A stretch of DNA of 64,000 nt from Siphonodentalium dalli (lineage: Eukaryota; Mollusca; Scaphopoda; Gadilida; Siphonodentaliidae): the NCBI GenBank assembly GCA_032622095.1, contig CP136067.1, positions 63,438,893-63,502,892 of the forward strand, in the 5' to 3' direction. Below, piece by piece: positions 13,560 through 24,478 of the stretch (positions within the stretch are counted from its first letter, which is position 1; each line of letters opens with the position of its first letter). The notes under the pieces are model-generated. The model was not told the DNA's origin and did not search any database. It was given only the letters and a program-made list of their open reading frames with translations. The position numbers and the translations under genes were made by a program.

Positions 13560-13707
13560 CAGTCACACCCCTCGAATCTTGTAAGAGGATGAAAAGAGGA
13601 TTTGACAACGATGTCAAAGGCTTTTATTGTGACCTCGCGACAATGCCCGGAATTCCTGTCAGCATAACGTTCAAAATGTACTTATGCTATTTTGTACCAA
13701 AATAAGA
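13560..13707 (+). repeat. Right ITR of copy A, first piece
   Basis: Corresponds to 33575-33720 of copy B ('cttgtaagaggatgaaaa', then 'tattttgtaccaaaataa'). It is cut by the element at 13708-17404 and resumes at about 17405. Confidence 0.6.
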
Positions 13708-14169
13708 AAATGTTATTTCATAAATTAACCTACCTCATATGGCTCCGAATATATCAGTTTAACGCTTCCAACTCGCATCGTTCCGTTTCCGGTGTGGCCT
13801 TTTTAATCACCCACTGATGCGACGTCACACCGGAATACCCCTGCCTAAATCAGTTTATCTACTTTGCGTCCTCGGAGCAACATCATTGCTAATCGTTCGT
13901 CTATATTATGACGGACTCTGTTCACATTTTGAGTCTCTAGCTTGGTGAACGACACTTTATATGAGGATTATACATTATATTATGCCTCGTAATTTGGCCA
14001 GAATGTGGCCTCATTTTACAAGAGATGTTTTGTCTTTGTCCGCGGGAAAAATGGCGGAAAATTCCTTGTGCAGTATAGCCTACATTGGCTCCAGCACCTC
14101 ATAGTTCAAGATCAAAATAAAGGAACAGAAAGTCCCCAGTGCTAGTGCCAGTATGGTATATAGACTAGA

Positions 14170-14620
14170 CACAGACTCATTCTCGGGCTGATAGCTCAGC
14201 AGAATCATTCCATTCAAAACTCTTAACAGAGAAAAGGGACAGTCCACATTGCTAGTGCCTCTTGGCCTAGATAAGGACTTTGTCGAGTTTACACTCGGAC
14301 GGTAACTGTATCTGATATAGAATCAGAACACTCAAATCGTGGCGATAAGCCAACGTTAGAGTGAGACGTTTATGATGCAATAGTATCCCTGAAAACTCTG
14401 ACATGAGAGATTTTGATACTGACGAAAAGGCCGGAGAAAGCGATACAATACAATGTCTATTCGTATTCAAACTCCAAATCTGTATCAGCTCCTGATTTCA
14501 TATCAGAACGCTCTATCACGGCGAAAAGGTCAAAGAAGAGTGATACAATACAATCGATCTCTATACCCCTTATAAATATAATATGAGAGGATTTGATACG
14601 GATAGTACATGTACGTGTGC
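14170..14620. repeat. Short imperfect direct repeats
   Basis: 'gatacaatacaat' recurs at 14442 and 14542. Related segments containing 'atcagaac.ctc.aatc' recur about 170 bp apart (near 14325 and 14500). The spacing is irregular and no function is apparent. Confidence 0.35.
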
Positions 14621-17068
14621 TTCAAGTTGATATTTAGAAAAATTCAACACAGAAAAGCACCTCCTTTTCAGGTGCGCAGCCCTCAGCGCATGACGTCACT
14701 TGTTTATTTATAAATTTTCTCCAATACGTATGTTCGGAGCCTATGCGCTTAATTACGAACATACAGAGATAGCTAATCTTGGCTTATCCTTACTGAGAAC
14801 AGTCAGCTACTTACTTCTTGACCGGAACTGGTCCCACAATTTTATATTTTTACCAGCTGTTTTCTCGTGTCAAAGGACGCAGAAGAATTCTTAAATATTC
14901 CATAATTAGCTGAGATAATGTTCTTAAAAGTGAATTGCAAATAAACTTGCTTTCAAAGCAACTATACTGGCCGAGAGAAACACAAGAAAATATACACTCA
15001 GTGTATCATCTCTGAGGAAGGCCAGTTTTGATTATTGAGCAACTATATTATATATTAAAATGGCGTTTCAACACGGCCCCTCTGATTATGGGTTACCTAC
15101 AAGGTTCAAATATACATTCACAGCCGTATAAAAGTTTAAATAGCGTATTTAACCGTATTGCTTTTTTGTTGCCAGACAGCAGTATGACCAGTATACATGA
15201 GCTAGTTAAGGAACATGTACCTATACGCTGCTTAGAGTCTTGGATCTGTGCCGAAAACTCTTAATCGTGAGGCAGGGTTGGACCAAGATGCACTGAAAAC
15301 TCACAGTAGAGAAAAATCTTCTCTATCGACACGTCATGACTAATTACTTTCCCTTTTACTAGAACAATGGTAGCCAATAATGAGTCTCAATTGTCCATAC
15401 ATAACATATCTAAGACCACTATAAAAGAATGGTTTCTTCATACAGCGAGACAATACCGTGAAATGTCGCATATATTGTCCTCTGTTCCCTAAGATGATAA
15501 TAAAAGTGTTGGGATCTCCACCAAGATCATCCCTCAGCAGAGGCTCTGACCTTGGACTGGGAGAACATGTTTGCATATTTATGCATTTCCTCCCATAGCA
15601 TTACAAGTTCTGACACAAATGCAAAATAATAATAATTCAATGTCAACTTATCCGAATAGCCACAGTTTTGGGCCGAATCTGGATTTCTTGAATATGTTTT
15701 ATTTCATGTATGAAATACATTTACAGGATATTGACAAGATTAGATATGCACCGGTATATACAAACACATGTATATGTAAATTAAATATGTGGTAACATAT
15801 AGACATACACTAGTATAGTATACTGTATACATTCCGATTACATGACTTCTCTCGACTGAAATTGGCAAGAAAGAAGCGTACCAAATAAATTTAGAATATT
15901 ATTGGCAGCATCGTACAAGGAGACATATGGTACTAGTACACAACATGACTATGGTGTGCACATAAGTCTTAATGCAGCCATTGTAGTGGCATGAAAATTG
16001 ACCTCCTCAAGACAGCACTCATGTTCTATCTTAATTATACCATTAAAATCTGCAGTATTGAACCATGGCAGGCTTCATATACATATACATTATATATATA
16101 TATATACCTCTACTCTGCCATCAGTAGTGGGCAAACCTGTGTGGAAACAGCCATTCATACTCAAAATGATTAAAGGTGTATTCAATTAAAGCTTATTCCA
16201 GCATGGAATTTGCCAACATTATTGAGATTGTTAGAACAACACCCATATGAAACATGTCACACGAAAAACAATTCCTTCTGACAGCTTTCTCATTTTTTCG
16301 TTGATGTGAAGACTCACAATCATCATCCACAGATCAGGTACATGTATCTTGGCTAAAATACAAAGTGGTATAAGGCATATCAGGCATGGCTTGTCAAAAG
16401 ACAGGAATTATTGTCTCATGTAATCCCAGCTATAACTGAGCCAAATATATACATGTATACTATTTTTTAGATAGTTTAGATGATCAACTACTTGAACATT
16501 GTACAGATCTATTGTCATTTATTTACATAAAATCTGTAATGTTCATCAGGAGAACAATAATATATTCTGACAAATACGTGAACCTCACAGAGCTCGACAG
16601 ACAATTTCAAGCTGGATTGTAACTGATTAAGAATGTTTATTCTTTCTTGAGACCCTTTCGTGGTCTTTGTTCAAAGGTGTTTCATTAACAAATATTTTGC
16701 TGCTGATTTGTCGCATGCCAAATACATTCAGAAAAATATAATTACGTGAGGTTGAACCTTCTACAACTGAAGTGTTGTAGACATAATGATTATGTAGATA
16801 TTTATCTACCTTGCGAATTCACATGATGGATGGATTTCTTTTTCTGCTGTTAGAGGCATCAAGTGTTGAACACGTTTCAAACAGTTTTTGATGCATTCTA
16901 ACAAATTTGAGCCAATGATGCTGTGCATAATTATATACGGTATATATAACTATGGGTTGTATAATATATATACATATGAACTCAACCCATCCAGAGGATA
17001 ACCACCAGATTGGAAAACCTCATCATACCACAGCATGACAGAGCTCTGGAATCAGGAAATATTCTGAG
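14621..17068. other. Interior of the 13708-17404 element, nothing recognised
   Basis: AT-rich sequence with a TA-dinucleotide stretch near 16088-16105. No coding frame with a recognisable domain and no RNA gene were seen. Confidence 0.4.
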
Positions 17069-17103
17069 CCATATGAGGTAGGTAAATTTATGAAATAAAA
17101 TTT

Positions 17104-17388
17104 AAAAATTTGATTTATCAAGTTATGATTTTATTAATAAATTATACCTACCTCATATCCGCAAACCCACCCACCTCCCCTTCAATGAGTTTTTCTTGGC
17201 TCCTCGGATGCCAAGTTTTAAACTGATTTAGGCAGGGGTATTCCGGTGTGACGTCACATCAGTGGGTGATTAAAAAAGCCACACCGGAAACAGAACGATG
17301 CGAGTTGGAAGCGTTAAAGTGATATATTCGGAGCCATATGAGGTAGGTATAATTTATTAATAAAATCATAACTTGATAAATCAAATTT
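17104..17388. repeat. Near-perfect 55-bp inverted repeat
   Basis: The left arm (about 17104-17158) and right arm (about 17334-17388) are reverse complements over about 55 bp, including 'tttatcaagttatgatttta' and 'acctacctcatat'. The 175-bp spacer holds the 'tgacgtcaca' segment shared with 13727-13885. It looks like a small fold-back derivative of the same family as its host element. Confidence 0.75.
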
Positions 17389-17404
17389 TTAATTTTTATA
17401 TGGG

Positions 17405-17510
17405 CTCATAGTCATAAGATCAATCCTTTTTTAATAAAAATGAATATACCATGGAGTTCAGTGTGTAATTATCTTATTATGGAATATGTATTTTCTATTT
17501 GAAAATGTTA
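17405..17510 (+). repeat. Right ITR of copy A, outer end
   Basis: 'gaatatacca' followed by 'gttcagtgtgtaa' and ending 'gaaaatgtta', the same end as copy B (33740-33810). This is the right boundary of copy A. Confidence 0.65.
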
Positions 17511-17519
17511 TATCTCCGG

Positions 17520-17880
17520 CTAGATAGATTGTCGGCTGTAGGCAAGCAAATATTTAACCCTTTCCTCTTGTGGTTACAAAGCCGGAGATATAACATATAT
17601 AGTTCAGTGTTCAGGCTCACTTTAAGGAAAAATTAATTATACTTATAAAAATAATATATTTGGATGACAAATACAGCGAGAAATCAATGTCTTGTTATCA
17701 ATTGAGAATCCCATGTTATGTGAAAACAGTGGTCGCATTGTTTCAATGACCTACCATATACTCTCACTAGTTTCTGTATGATTGTACCTCCAATTTTAGT
17801 GTATTACAACATTAAAGCTATCGGTTGGCCATGGTCTAATCTCTGACCAAATTTCTGAGAGGCCGTTTTCACATTTATTC
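17520..17880. repeat. Scrap of a C/D-type right ITR, then unassigned sequence
   Basis: The segment at 17575-17650, with 'gttcagtgttcaggct' then 'ttaaggaaaaattaattata', matches the right outer end of copies C (24627-24649) and D (57841-57890). No accompanying left end was found, so this is a truncated relic directly beside copy A. From 17660 to 17880 I see nothing. Confidence 0.5.
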
Positions 17881-17896
17881 CTTTTTTTGTGCTTAA

Positions 17897-17990
17897 GTTC
17901 AAAAGGTCTGCGCCCTTGGACGGGATTCTGACTTAGAGGCGTTCAGTCATAATCCCTCGGATGGGTTAAGAGCAAATGATTTACACTTAA
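17897..17990 (-). pseudogene. 28S rRNA 3'-region fragment, copy 1
   Basis: The core at 17916-17964 is the reverse complement of the highly conserved stretch near the 3' end of 28S rRNA; read on the minus strand it contains 'ATTATGACTGAACGCC' and 'TCTAAGTCAGAATCCCG'. About 49 nt are recognisable, far too short for a functional rRNA. The flanks, including the run-on into 'gcaaatgatttacactta', are shared with the second copy at 18684-18777, so the piece was spread or duplicated as part of a larger repeat. Confidence 0.8.
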
Positions 17991-18683
17991 CCCTTTGAAC
18001 CTAGCTGGCCAGTATTCCGGTCAGAATGTAATGGCATATATTCAGGACTGGCTGTTTTTCGGGCCATGACGTAATCTCGCATTCTACCGTCGTCGCAGTG
18101 CTGCACTTTATTTTTTATATTTCGATAAATACTCGATGGTAAGAAACTGTTTTAGCTGTCCATAAATTATGGAGATTATGTTTGGCACAACGAAGTTTCA
18201 GCCGATTGAAACACGATACAGTCTCCATTTTATAAAATTTCTGCAAATACGGGCGCCACCATCTTGTTCATGCGACCTCTCATTTCGCGTTATGTCATAT
18301 TGCCTTATATGGCTTTAGTGACATATTCTTTGGGTATTTATAACTCCCGATGTGTGAAGTAATTCCGCTAATTTATATAATTCGTGCTAGCAATTGTCGG
18401 ATGTAAACACACGTCATTATATGCTCATATTAGTCTTGTTCAAGAATTTCTTGGCAGTTTGTATAATAAATCCAGTCAATTTTCAATTTTTTATAACGTT
18501 TTCTTGATTTAAGTTATTGAAATGGATTTTGTATTGCTGAATTCAGAATTTAATAACCTTTCCAATGGTATAAAAACTATGTTATAAAAAATTAACATAA
18601 CCAGCACCTAAACATTGTCTACAATATTTAAAGTCAAAATACCACTGGGAGCCAGGTTCAGGGTGTCCATTGTAGGGAGCCAG
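17991..18683. other. Sequence between the two 28S fragments
   Basis: About 690 bp without recognised genes. It starts 'ccctttgaacctagctggcc' and ends in a 'gggagccagg'-type duplication. It may be an insertion between duplicated flanks or the body of a repeat. Confidence 0.35.
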
Positions 18684-18777
18684 GGTTCAAAGGTCTGCGC
18701 CCTTGGACGGGATTCTGACTTAGAGGCGTTCAGTCATAATCCCTCGGATGGGTTAAGAGCAAATGATTTACACTTAA
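18684..18777 (-). pseudogene. 28S rRNA 3'-region fragment, copy 2
   Basis: Identical to 17897-17990 except for one A in a homopolymer, at a distance of about 787 bp. Core rRNA identity lies at 18702-18750 on the minus strand. It passes directly into the palindromic motif cluster at 18765-18990. Confidence 0.8.
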
Positions 18778-18990
18778 GTGCAAATGAATATTTGCGCTTG
18801 AGTGCAAATCATTATCAGTAGTTTCTGATAGGTTACTATTTGCGCTCAAGTACAAATATTTTTCCATATTTGGGTAAACCCCATCAGATTAATGGGTTGA
18901 GCCGTTCAGTCATGTGGTAATGGGAATATCTAATTGGCCAATTCTATTTGCACTTAAGCGCAATTAATTATTTGTGCTTAAGCACAAATA
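18765..18990. repeat. Cluster of a TTAAG-centred palindromic motif
   Basis: Five near copies of an approximately 20-bp palindrome of the form ATTTGYRCTTRAGYRCAAAT occur within 225 bp: near 18771, 18791, 18839, 18947 and 18969. A degenerate copy flanks the first 28S fragment at 17887. The spacing is irregular, unlike a satellite. Function unknown. Confidence 0.65.
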
Positions 18991-19342
18991 GTATTCAAAT
19001 AGTAAAATGTCATTGATATATTGGTCTCGTGGTGAGAAGTGTCTCACCCCCAAATTATTGTTACCAGGCATTGAATTGAATGAGGAAGTTAGGTGATTTT
19101 TAAGAGGTACACACATAGGCAAGATTCATGCTGGGTACCTTATGTTGACTGATACTTGGGATTCATATATCAAGGCTGGTTCGCATAAATTAGCCCCAAT
19201 TTTTTGCAAATGTTACTCAGTCCAATGACAATATTTTATGAAATTCAATCTCACACCAGCCCCTGGTTGAGAGATCCTGCTAATTTGCTATGATGTTGGT
19301 AGGGCCAAACCAAATGTGGTTAGTTTATCTAAAGTTGTTATT
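18991..19342. other. Unassigned spacer
   Basis: Nothing recognised between the motif cluster and the left end of copy C. Confidence 0.4.
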
Positions 19343-19580
19343 TTTTCCGCCAAGGAAAGCCCTTCAACTGAACTATTTGGATTATTATATCCGGCCTTGT
19401 GTTATCAGGAGGGTTAAAATTTATTGTCCGTTTATTGCCTACTCCAGGTCAATCAGCGCTCGGATTAGCCACGCATGAATGCGTCCCGTGTAACTCCCGC
19501 GCTCCAACAATTCATCTAGTCAGTTTTATTTATCTCCTTGAGCTGTCAGGATGTTGTTATAAACTAAAGGGAGTATTTTT
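19343..19580 (+). repeat. Left ITR of copy C
   Basis: Starts 'ttttccgccaaggaaagccc' and continues through 'caactgaactatttggatta'. It is complementary to the right ITR at 24050-24232 and, at its outer edge, to the first half of the ICR. Confidence 0.7.
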
Positions 19581-20689
19581 CTGAAATTGCGAGTTTATAA
19601 ACTCAATATTTATTGTTGATAACAAACTTGCAATCTTTCCGTTGCTCACCCGGTCGTTTAATATTTCTTACTTACGCACAGAAACTTTTCGTTTCATATA
19701 TGCGCAACGCAATTTATAAAAATTCCATGTTTTTTATCAAAGAACATCATTGTACATATACAACATGTCGTTATCATTAACTGTTCTAAAACGATTAATA
19801 TCTGCTATTCTTCGTTAGCCCAAATGTATTAACATGAGGGCTTGTATTTGGATACTTGGAACGTTGTCGCGAACGTTACAGCGACTTCAAGATATTTATT
19901 TGAAAATTCTGACTCTGTTCTTGCGATTCCATTTCATTTACATCATTGTATCATCAGAACAATAGTTAGAAACAAGGAGATTAGGTTAGTTATCACATGT
20001 ATTGTATTATATGACCTCTGTTCAAATAATGCTGTGTCGCTATAATAGTGTCTCATTCTTTACATGAATGTACATGTACAGTATGACTGACAGTGTCCAG
20101 TTGCTACGAATCGTGCTACTGGTTTGATTGGGGACTAGGATTATCTGACACAAGATTTGGCAACACGTATTTCATTTCCAGTTCCCATTGTCGAATGGCG
20201 ATCTCCATCAAATCATAATCTGTCGTTATCTAAAAAACGGCGACAATTGTGTCTGTTTCTTTGCAATCACTCAATGTATTTTGCTGAATGGGCTAAATCC
20301 CTGTTCCAAGACTGCACAGATATGCAAGCGCAGTAGCCTGAACCTTCAGCTATAGTTTGCTTAACTATCCAATGATAATTCCGTCCGAGACATTTTGGAT
20401 GAGAGTCTTGATACGAGCCTATTGGCCTACTTGTGGCAAGTCACCATATCCGATGTGACCTGGCATGGTCGCAGTGTTGAAAGGATTCATTGGCTAGCCG
20501 GTGTCTCAATAAATTTCCAGTAATTCAATGTTTATACCTCTTTTGATAGGGTAGATGATTTCTCATTTCCATGTGTTCACTGTAACATAATAGACAACAT
20601 CTGAACTGATATCCTCAGACATTAGTGTTTATCGATACATTCCAATTCATTGGTCCATTAATAAGGACATATTATGGTATCAGTGCCTC

Positions 20690-21590
20690 ATCGCCAATGT
20701 AATATGATACAAAGTGGTGAGCATGAAACATGTGTGGCCAGCCGTAATAGTTCCATACCAATGGTATCAGTGCCTCAAAGGCACAATGACATAAGAAATG
20801 ACTATATGGAGACTATTTTCACTGATACCGCCATACTTCTGCGCTTTCAATCCGTGAATAGTAAAGACGAACTAATACACATATATTGTTATGTGCCCCA
20901 GATGCACTGCCAATAGCCTTTCCAACAGAGTCCATCACTTGGCTCTCTACCTTCTATTTCCACATATCGAAACGATCAAATGACAAATAGCCATCACACA
21001 CGTATAGAGCACAGTTACATGAAATGCATTTATATTGCCACTATAATTTCCAACAGAGACCAACACATGGCTCTTTTCCTTCTATTGCCTCATATCCAAT
21101 TGATTATCGAGCAAACAACAGAAAGGACAGCATTTGTATTGTCACACCTATTAACTGCAGTTACATGACAGCATTCATATTTATATTGCGCACGACCACT
21201 GCAGGCCTGCGTATTGGAGGCGAAGGATGGTTTGGTTCTCCTGGAGGTTGCGAAATCTAGTTCACGCCAAAGTTGTATGTGGCTCTCGCGATACTGATTA
21301 TAAGTTTGTGTAACCTATGTGTTACCTAAGCACAAACCAGACAACCGACAAATACGTTACAGCTTACGCATAATTTTGCATTCTGCAGGCCTGCCAGTGC
21401 CAATTTCAAAAGAGTCCAAAACATGGCTCTTCTCCTTCTATTACTACTAGTACATATCCATATGATTATCTGGTGAATAGAATACCTAAAAGAATAACAC
21501 AAATGAAAGCATTTGTATCATCACACATATAAAGCGCCGTTCCGCAAGAAGCCTTTATATTGTGCATGACCAGTACCAGTGACTGGCGGG
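20690..21590 (+). repeat. Internal repeats of copy C ('catggctctt' modules)
   Basis: Modules containing 'catggctctt.tccttctatt' recur near 21067 and 21424, with a diverged one near 20940 ('cttggctctctaccttctat'). Each is followed by a 'cacacgtat' or 'cacacatat' type segment. Copy D has one such module at 54970-55060. Confidence 0.5.
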
Positions 21591-23530
21591 GTGCTGACAT
21601 CGTTGATTCGGAAAACAAATCTTCAAGGGCGAACGCCACAGCATCTGAGCCTTAGGGTGGGGAAGACTCGTCATGTGCCGCTAACAGCTCACCAGCCAAC
21701 CAAACTTCAGTTCTTCCCAGATGTAAACACAGCTCGAGCTCTCATTTGCTCTCGCAATTCAGAAGACAGATGTAATTGCGCCCGTAATATAATCGTTAGT
21801 TGGGTTTTTCTCAAATTAAATGTCATTGTGGGATAGACCTCGATACATGCATGTTCTGTTGCACTTTCACATTCCCATAATTTAACTGAGATGGGAACGG
21901 TTTTAAATATACCTTCCAATAGTTTAATATTGTATCAACGATTACAGTGACCATGCACATTTTGTCAAGAGGGAAGAGTGCACAGTTTAATGCTTGTGAA
22001 TTAAAAATTACAAGTGCATACGGTGTGAGAGCAATTGCTCCTGTCTCCTGGGAAGGACTGAGACTTCTGACTCTTCCTCATGGTCCGTGGCCCACTCCAT
22101 TACGAGAGTGGGTCTTGTCCCCCTGGAATCATACTACCTCGTGATATGTCCAGGCCTGCTCCACCATTGGCGGACTTTCCGAACGTGTATAAAACATTCT
22201 CCTCACCGTAAGCAAGGACACCGCTATGTTCTTGCACATGCGAAATCGGATCTCATCGTCCTCTTAATAGACGAGAAAAGACAGTATCTTACCTGCGGTT
22301 CAATTTATCACAGGTAAGATCACGTGGCCAAGTAACTAACGGAATTTTTCCTTAATAACATTGTTTTTGCAATCACTAACCAAATGTTTTGTATATTACG
22401 CTTGCTTGCTAACTAACAGAATGTCTTGTCTTGCTTATAGTCGAATGAGATTCAACTTTGATGGCCACACACCATGCGGGTTGCTCAAGAAATAAATGCG
22501 GTACTACGCTGTATTGTCATAGTTGGGTGAGGGCCCGTTGGTCCATGGTTAAACAATTTGAGCAAACGTACCAGTCTTACCTCGGGCAGGAACCGTTCGG
22601 TCCCCCCTGGTCCTGCTTCAGCAGACCGTGGGAGGCAGGGTGCCGTCCTCGGAGATTCGGGCAACCAATCCTCCAGGACACAAGCACCCGAGCCTTTGGA
22701 GACTGTTCTTGGTGGGGATGCCTCGTCCCGTGCCGCACAAAGCACACCAGCCAACTGGCCTTCTGACGCTTCCCCACAGTGCCGTGGCCCACTCCATTAC
22801 GAGGGTGGGTCTTGTCCCCCTGGAAATGTCATCCCAAGTGATACGTCCAGGCCTGCTCCTCTGCCGTCATGGGATCCTAGTGGTATGTCATCGACGTTTA
22901 TGCCAGCTTGTCAGGACCACCTGCATTTGGGAGATTCGGTGGGGGGGGGCTTTCTCTGGTCAAATGGATCCTTCCAATTTTTACCTTTTACCCTTCGCCC
23001 TTCTGGCCTTGGGGTGGAAAAATAGCACCTTAAATCCAACTGCGAGAGCATTTGTTCCTCACTCGAGCCATTCCCAGAGTGGGCTTCCCTCTAGTACCTT
23101 ATCTCAACTTGATGCAGGCTGTTCTGTTGCTGGCGTCGATCCTGACATGCTTTCTATGCTTCTCATGGCGTCTGATGGCTTTGACGACGGTGAGCTAGAA
23201 TCTCGGCCCGACGGTGGTCCCCACGGTCGGTCGAGGATTCTGTTGTTCCTCGGGAACTCGCTTTTGCGTATGGAAACGACACAGGTTGATCTCTTGTAAA
23301 AACTTCATTGCAGGATATGTGTCAATTCTTGTTACAATGAATTACAAAAAATTTGCACAACAGTACCAGTCTTTACCTCGGGCAGTACCAGTTCGGGCCC
23401 CCTGGTCCTGCATCAGCAGACCATGGCAGACAGGGTGCCGTTCTCTGAGATTCGGGCAACCAATCCTCTAGGACAACAGCACCCGAGCCTTTGGAGGCTG
23501 TTCTGTGTGGGGAAGACTCGCTGTCGCGTA
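21590..23530 (+). repeat. Three copies of a GC-richer segment in copy C
   Basis: A block with 'cagtcttacctcgggcag', 'gagattcgggcaaccaatcc' and 'acccgagcctttggag' occurs at 22571-22745 and again at 23363-23530. A diverged third version lies at 21590-21690. The block is more GC-rich than its surroundings and reads partly open as proline/serine/glycine-rich peptide (22558-23025). A decayed Gag region is possible, but I do not recognise the protein. Confidence 0.5.
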
Positions 23531-23886
23531 CCGTCAATAGCGCTTTCTATTGGGAAGATATATATACAGACATCACTCTCATCACATGAAATGAGAAGAA
23601 GATGAAGAGAAGAAAGCAGTGCTCAGAAGAAGAAGTCTCTACTTGCTCGGTTTCTAGCTGGCACGAATGGTATGGCACTATACCTGGGATGTTTCTTCCA
23701 AAAACAAGGGGGAGGTACAAGCTTGAGCAATGCTGGAATCTGAATTTATGAACTCTTTCACATAACATATCAAGGCTGATTCATGACTAAATCACATTTA
23801 CATGACATCTGTTTTGGAAGAGTACATTCCCTTCAAATTGGGATATTAAATTTATTGCTCGTTGCCTCCTCCTGGGCTTGCATTCT

Positions 23887-23985
23887 AATCCAAATAGTTC
23901 AGTTGAAGGGCTTGCCTTGGCGGAAAAATATTATTAAAAAAATTATAATTAATTTTTCCTTAAGGGAAGCCCGAAACTGAACTAT
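23887..23985 (+). repeat. ICR of copy C
   Basis: First half 'tccaaatagttcagttgaag' is the reverse complement of the left outer end (19343-19380). Second half 'ttaagggaagcccgaaactg' is the reverse complement of the right outer end, if the MITE at 24236-24625 is removed from the latter. Confidence 0.75.
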
Positions 23986-24261
23986 CATAGATCCCTCCCA
24001 TGGCGGTGCCATTCCCAACCCCGCGACTCGCAAATCTTATGATTAAGTCGGAAATAAAACTGACTAGATGAATTGTTGGAGCGCGGGAGTTACACGGGAC
24101 ACATTCATGCGTGGCTAATCAGAGCGCTGATTGACCTGGAGTAGGTAATAAACGGACAATAAATTTTAACCCTCCTGATATTAACACAAGGCCGGAGATA
24201 ATAATCCAAATAGTTCAGTTTCGGGCTTCCCCTAACCCTTTACCCAACAGAACGGCCCTGT

Positions 24262-24330
24262 GCCAATGCATTCTCTTATATATGCGAGTCGACCATAGGT
24301 CGCCTCGCATATATAAGAGAATGCATTGGC
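24262..24330 (+). repeat. 69-bp palindrome 1
   Basis: 27-bp arms starting 'gccaatgcattctcttatat' are perfect reverse complements. The 15-nt centre is itself a hairpin (CGACC-ATA-GGTCG) with one mismatch between, so the whole unit can form an almost unbroken stem. Confidence 0.9.
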
Positions 24331-24409
24331 TTAACACATTAAAAATTATAAAATTGTTAAAGAATGTAAGAAAAAATGGTAAAAAGTGTTAAAAAAAAGA
24401 TTTTTTTAG

Positions 24410-24478
24410 GCCAATGCATTCTCTTATATATGCGAGGCGACCTATGGTCGACTCGCATATATAAGAGAATGCATTGGC
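24410..24478 (-). repeat. 69-bp palindrome 2, exact reverse complement of palindrome 1
   Basis: Same 27-bp arms; the centre reads GCGACCTATGGTCGA, the exact reverse complement of the centre of palindrome 1. The two are separated by 79 bp rich in A and T. Related but decayed hairpins occur at 43801-43937 and a half unit at about 42806-42845. Confidence 0.9.

Larger units (their letters stand above)
13708..17404. mobile_element. 3.7 kb inverted-repeat element inserted in the copy A ITR
   Basis: Copy B is continuous at the corresponding place. The element carries repeated termini of the type 'acctacctcatatggctccg' (13727), mirrored near 17070 and again near 17330. The segment 13727-13885 is the reverse complement of about 17190-17350, including 'tgacgtcacaccggaatacc' and 'gcgagttggaagcgttaa'. 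No transposase frame was recognised in the interior (13900-17050), so it is probably non-autonomous; the superfamily is undetermined. Confidence 0.55.

Noticed and set aside
18765-18990. CRISPR-like array
   Set aside because: Eukaryotic context, irregular spacing, degenerate repeats and no cas genes.
22558-23025. 155-codon Pro/Ser-rich open frame as a host gene
   Set aside because: Inside DIRS-like copy C, overlaps two other open frames and belongs to a locally triplicated segment; at best a decayed Gag.
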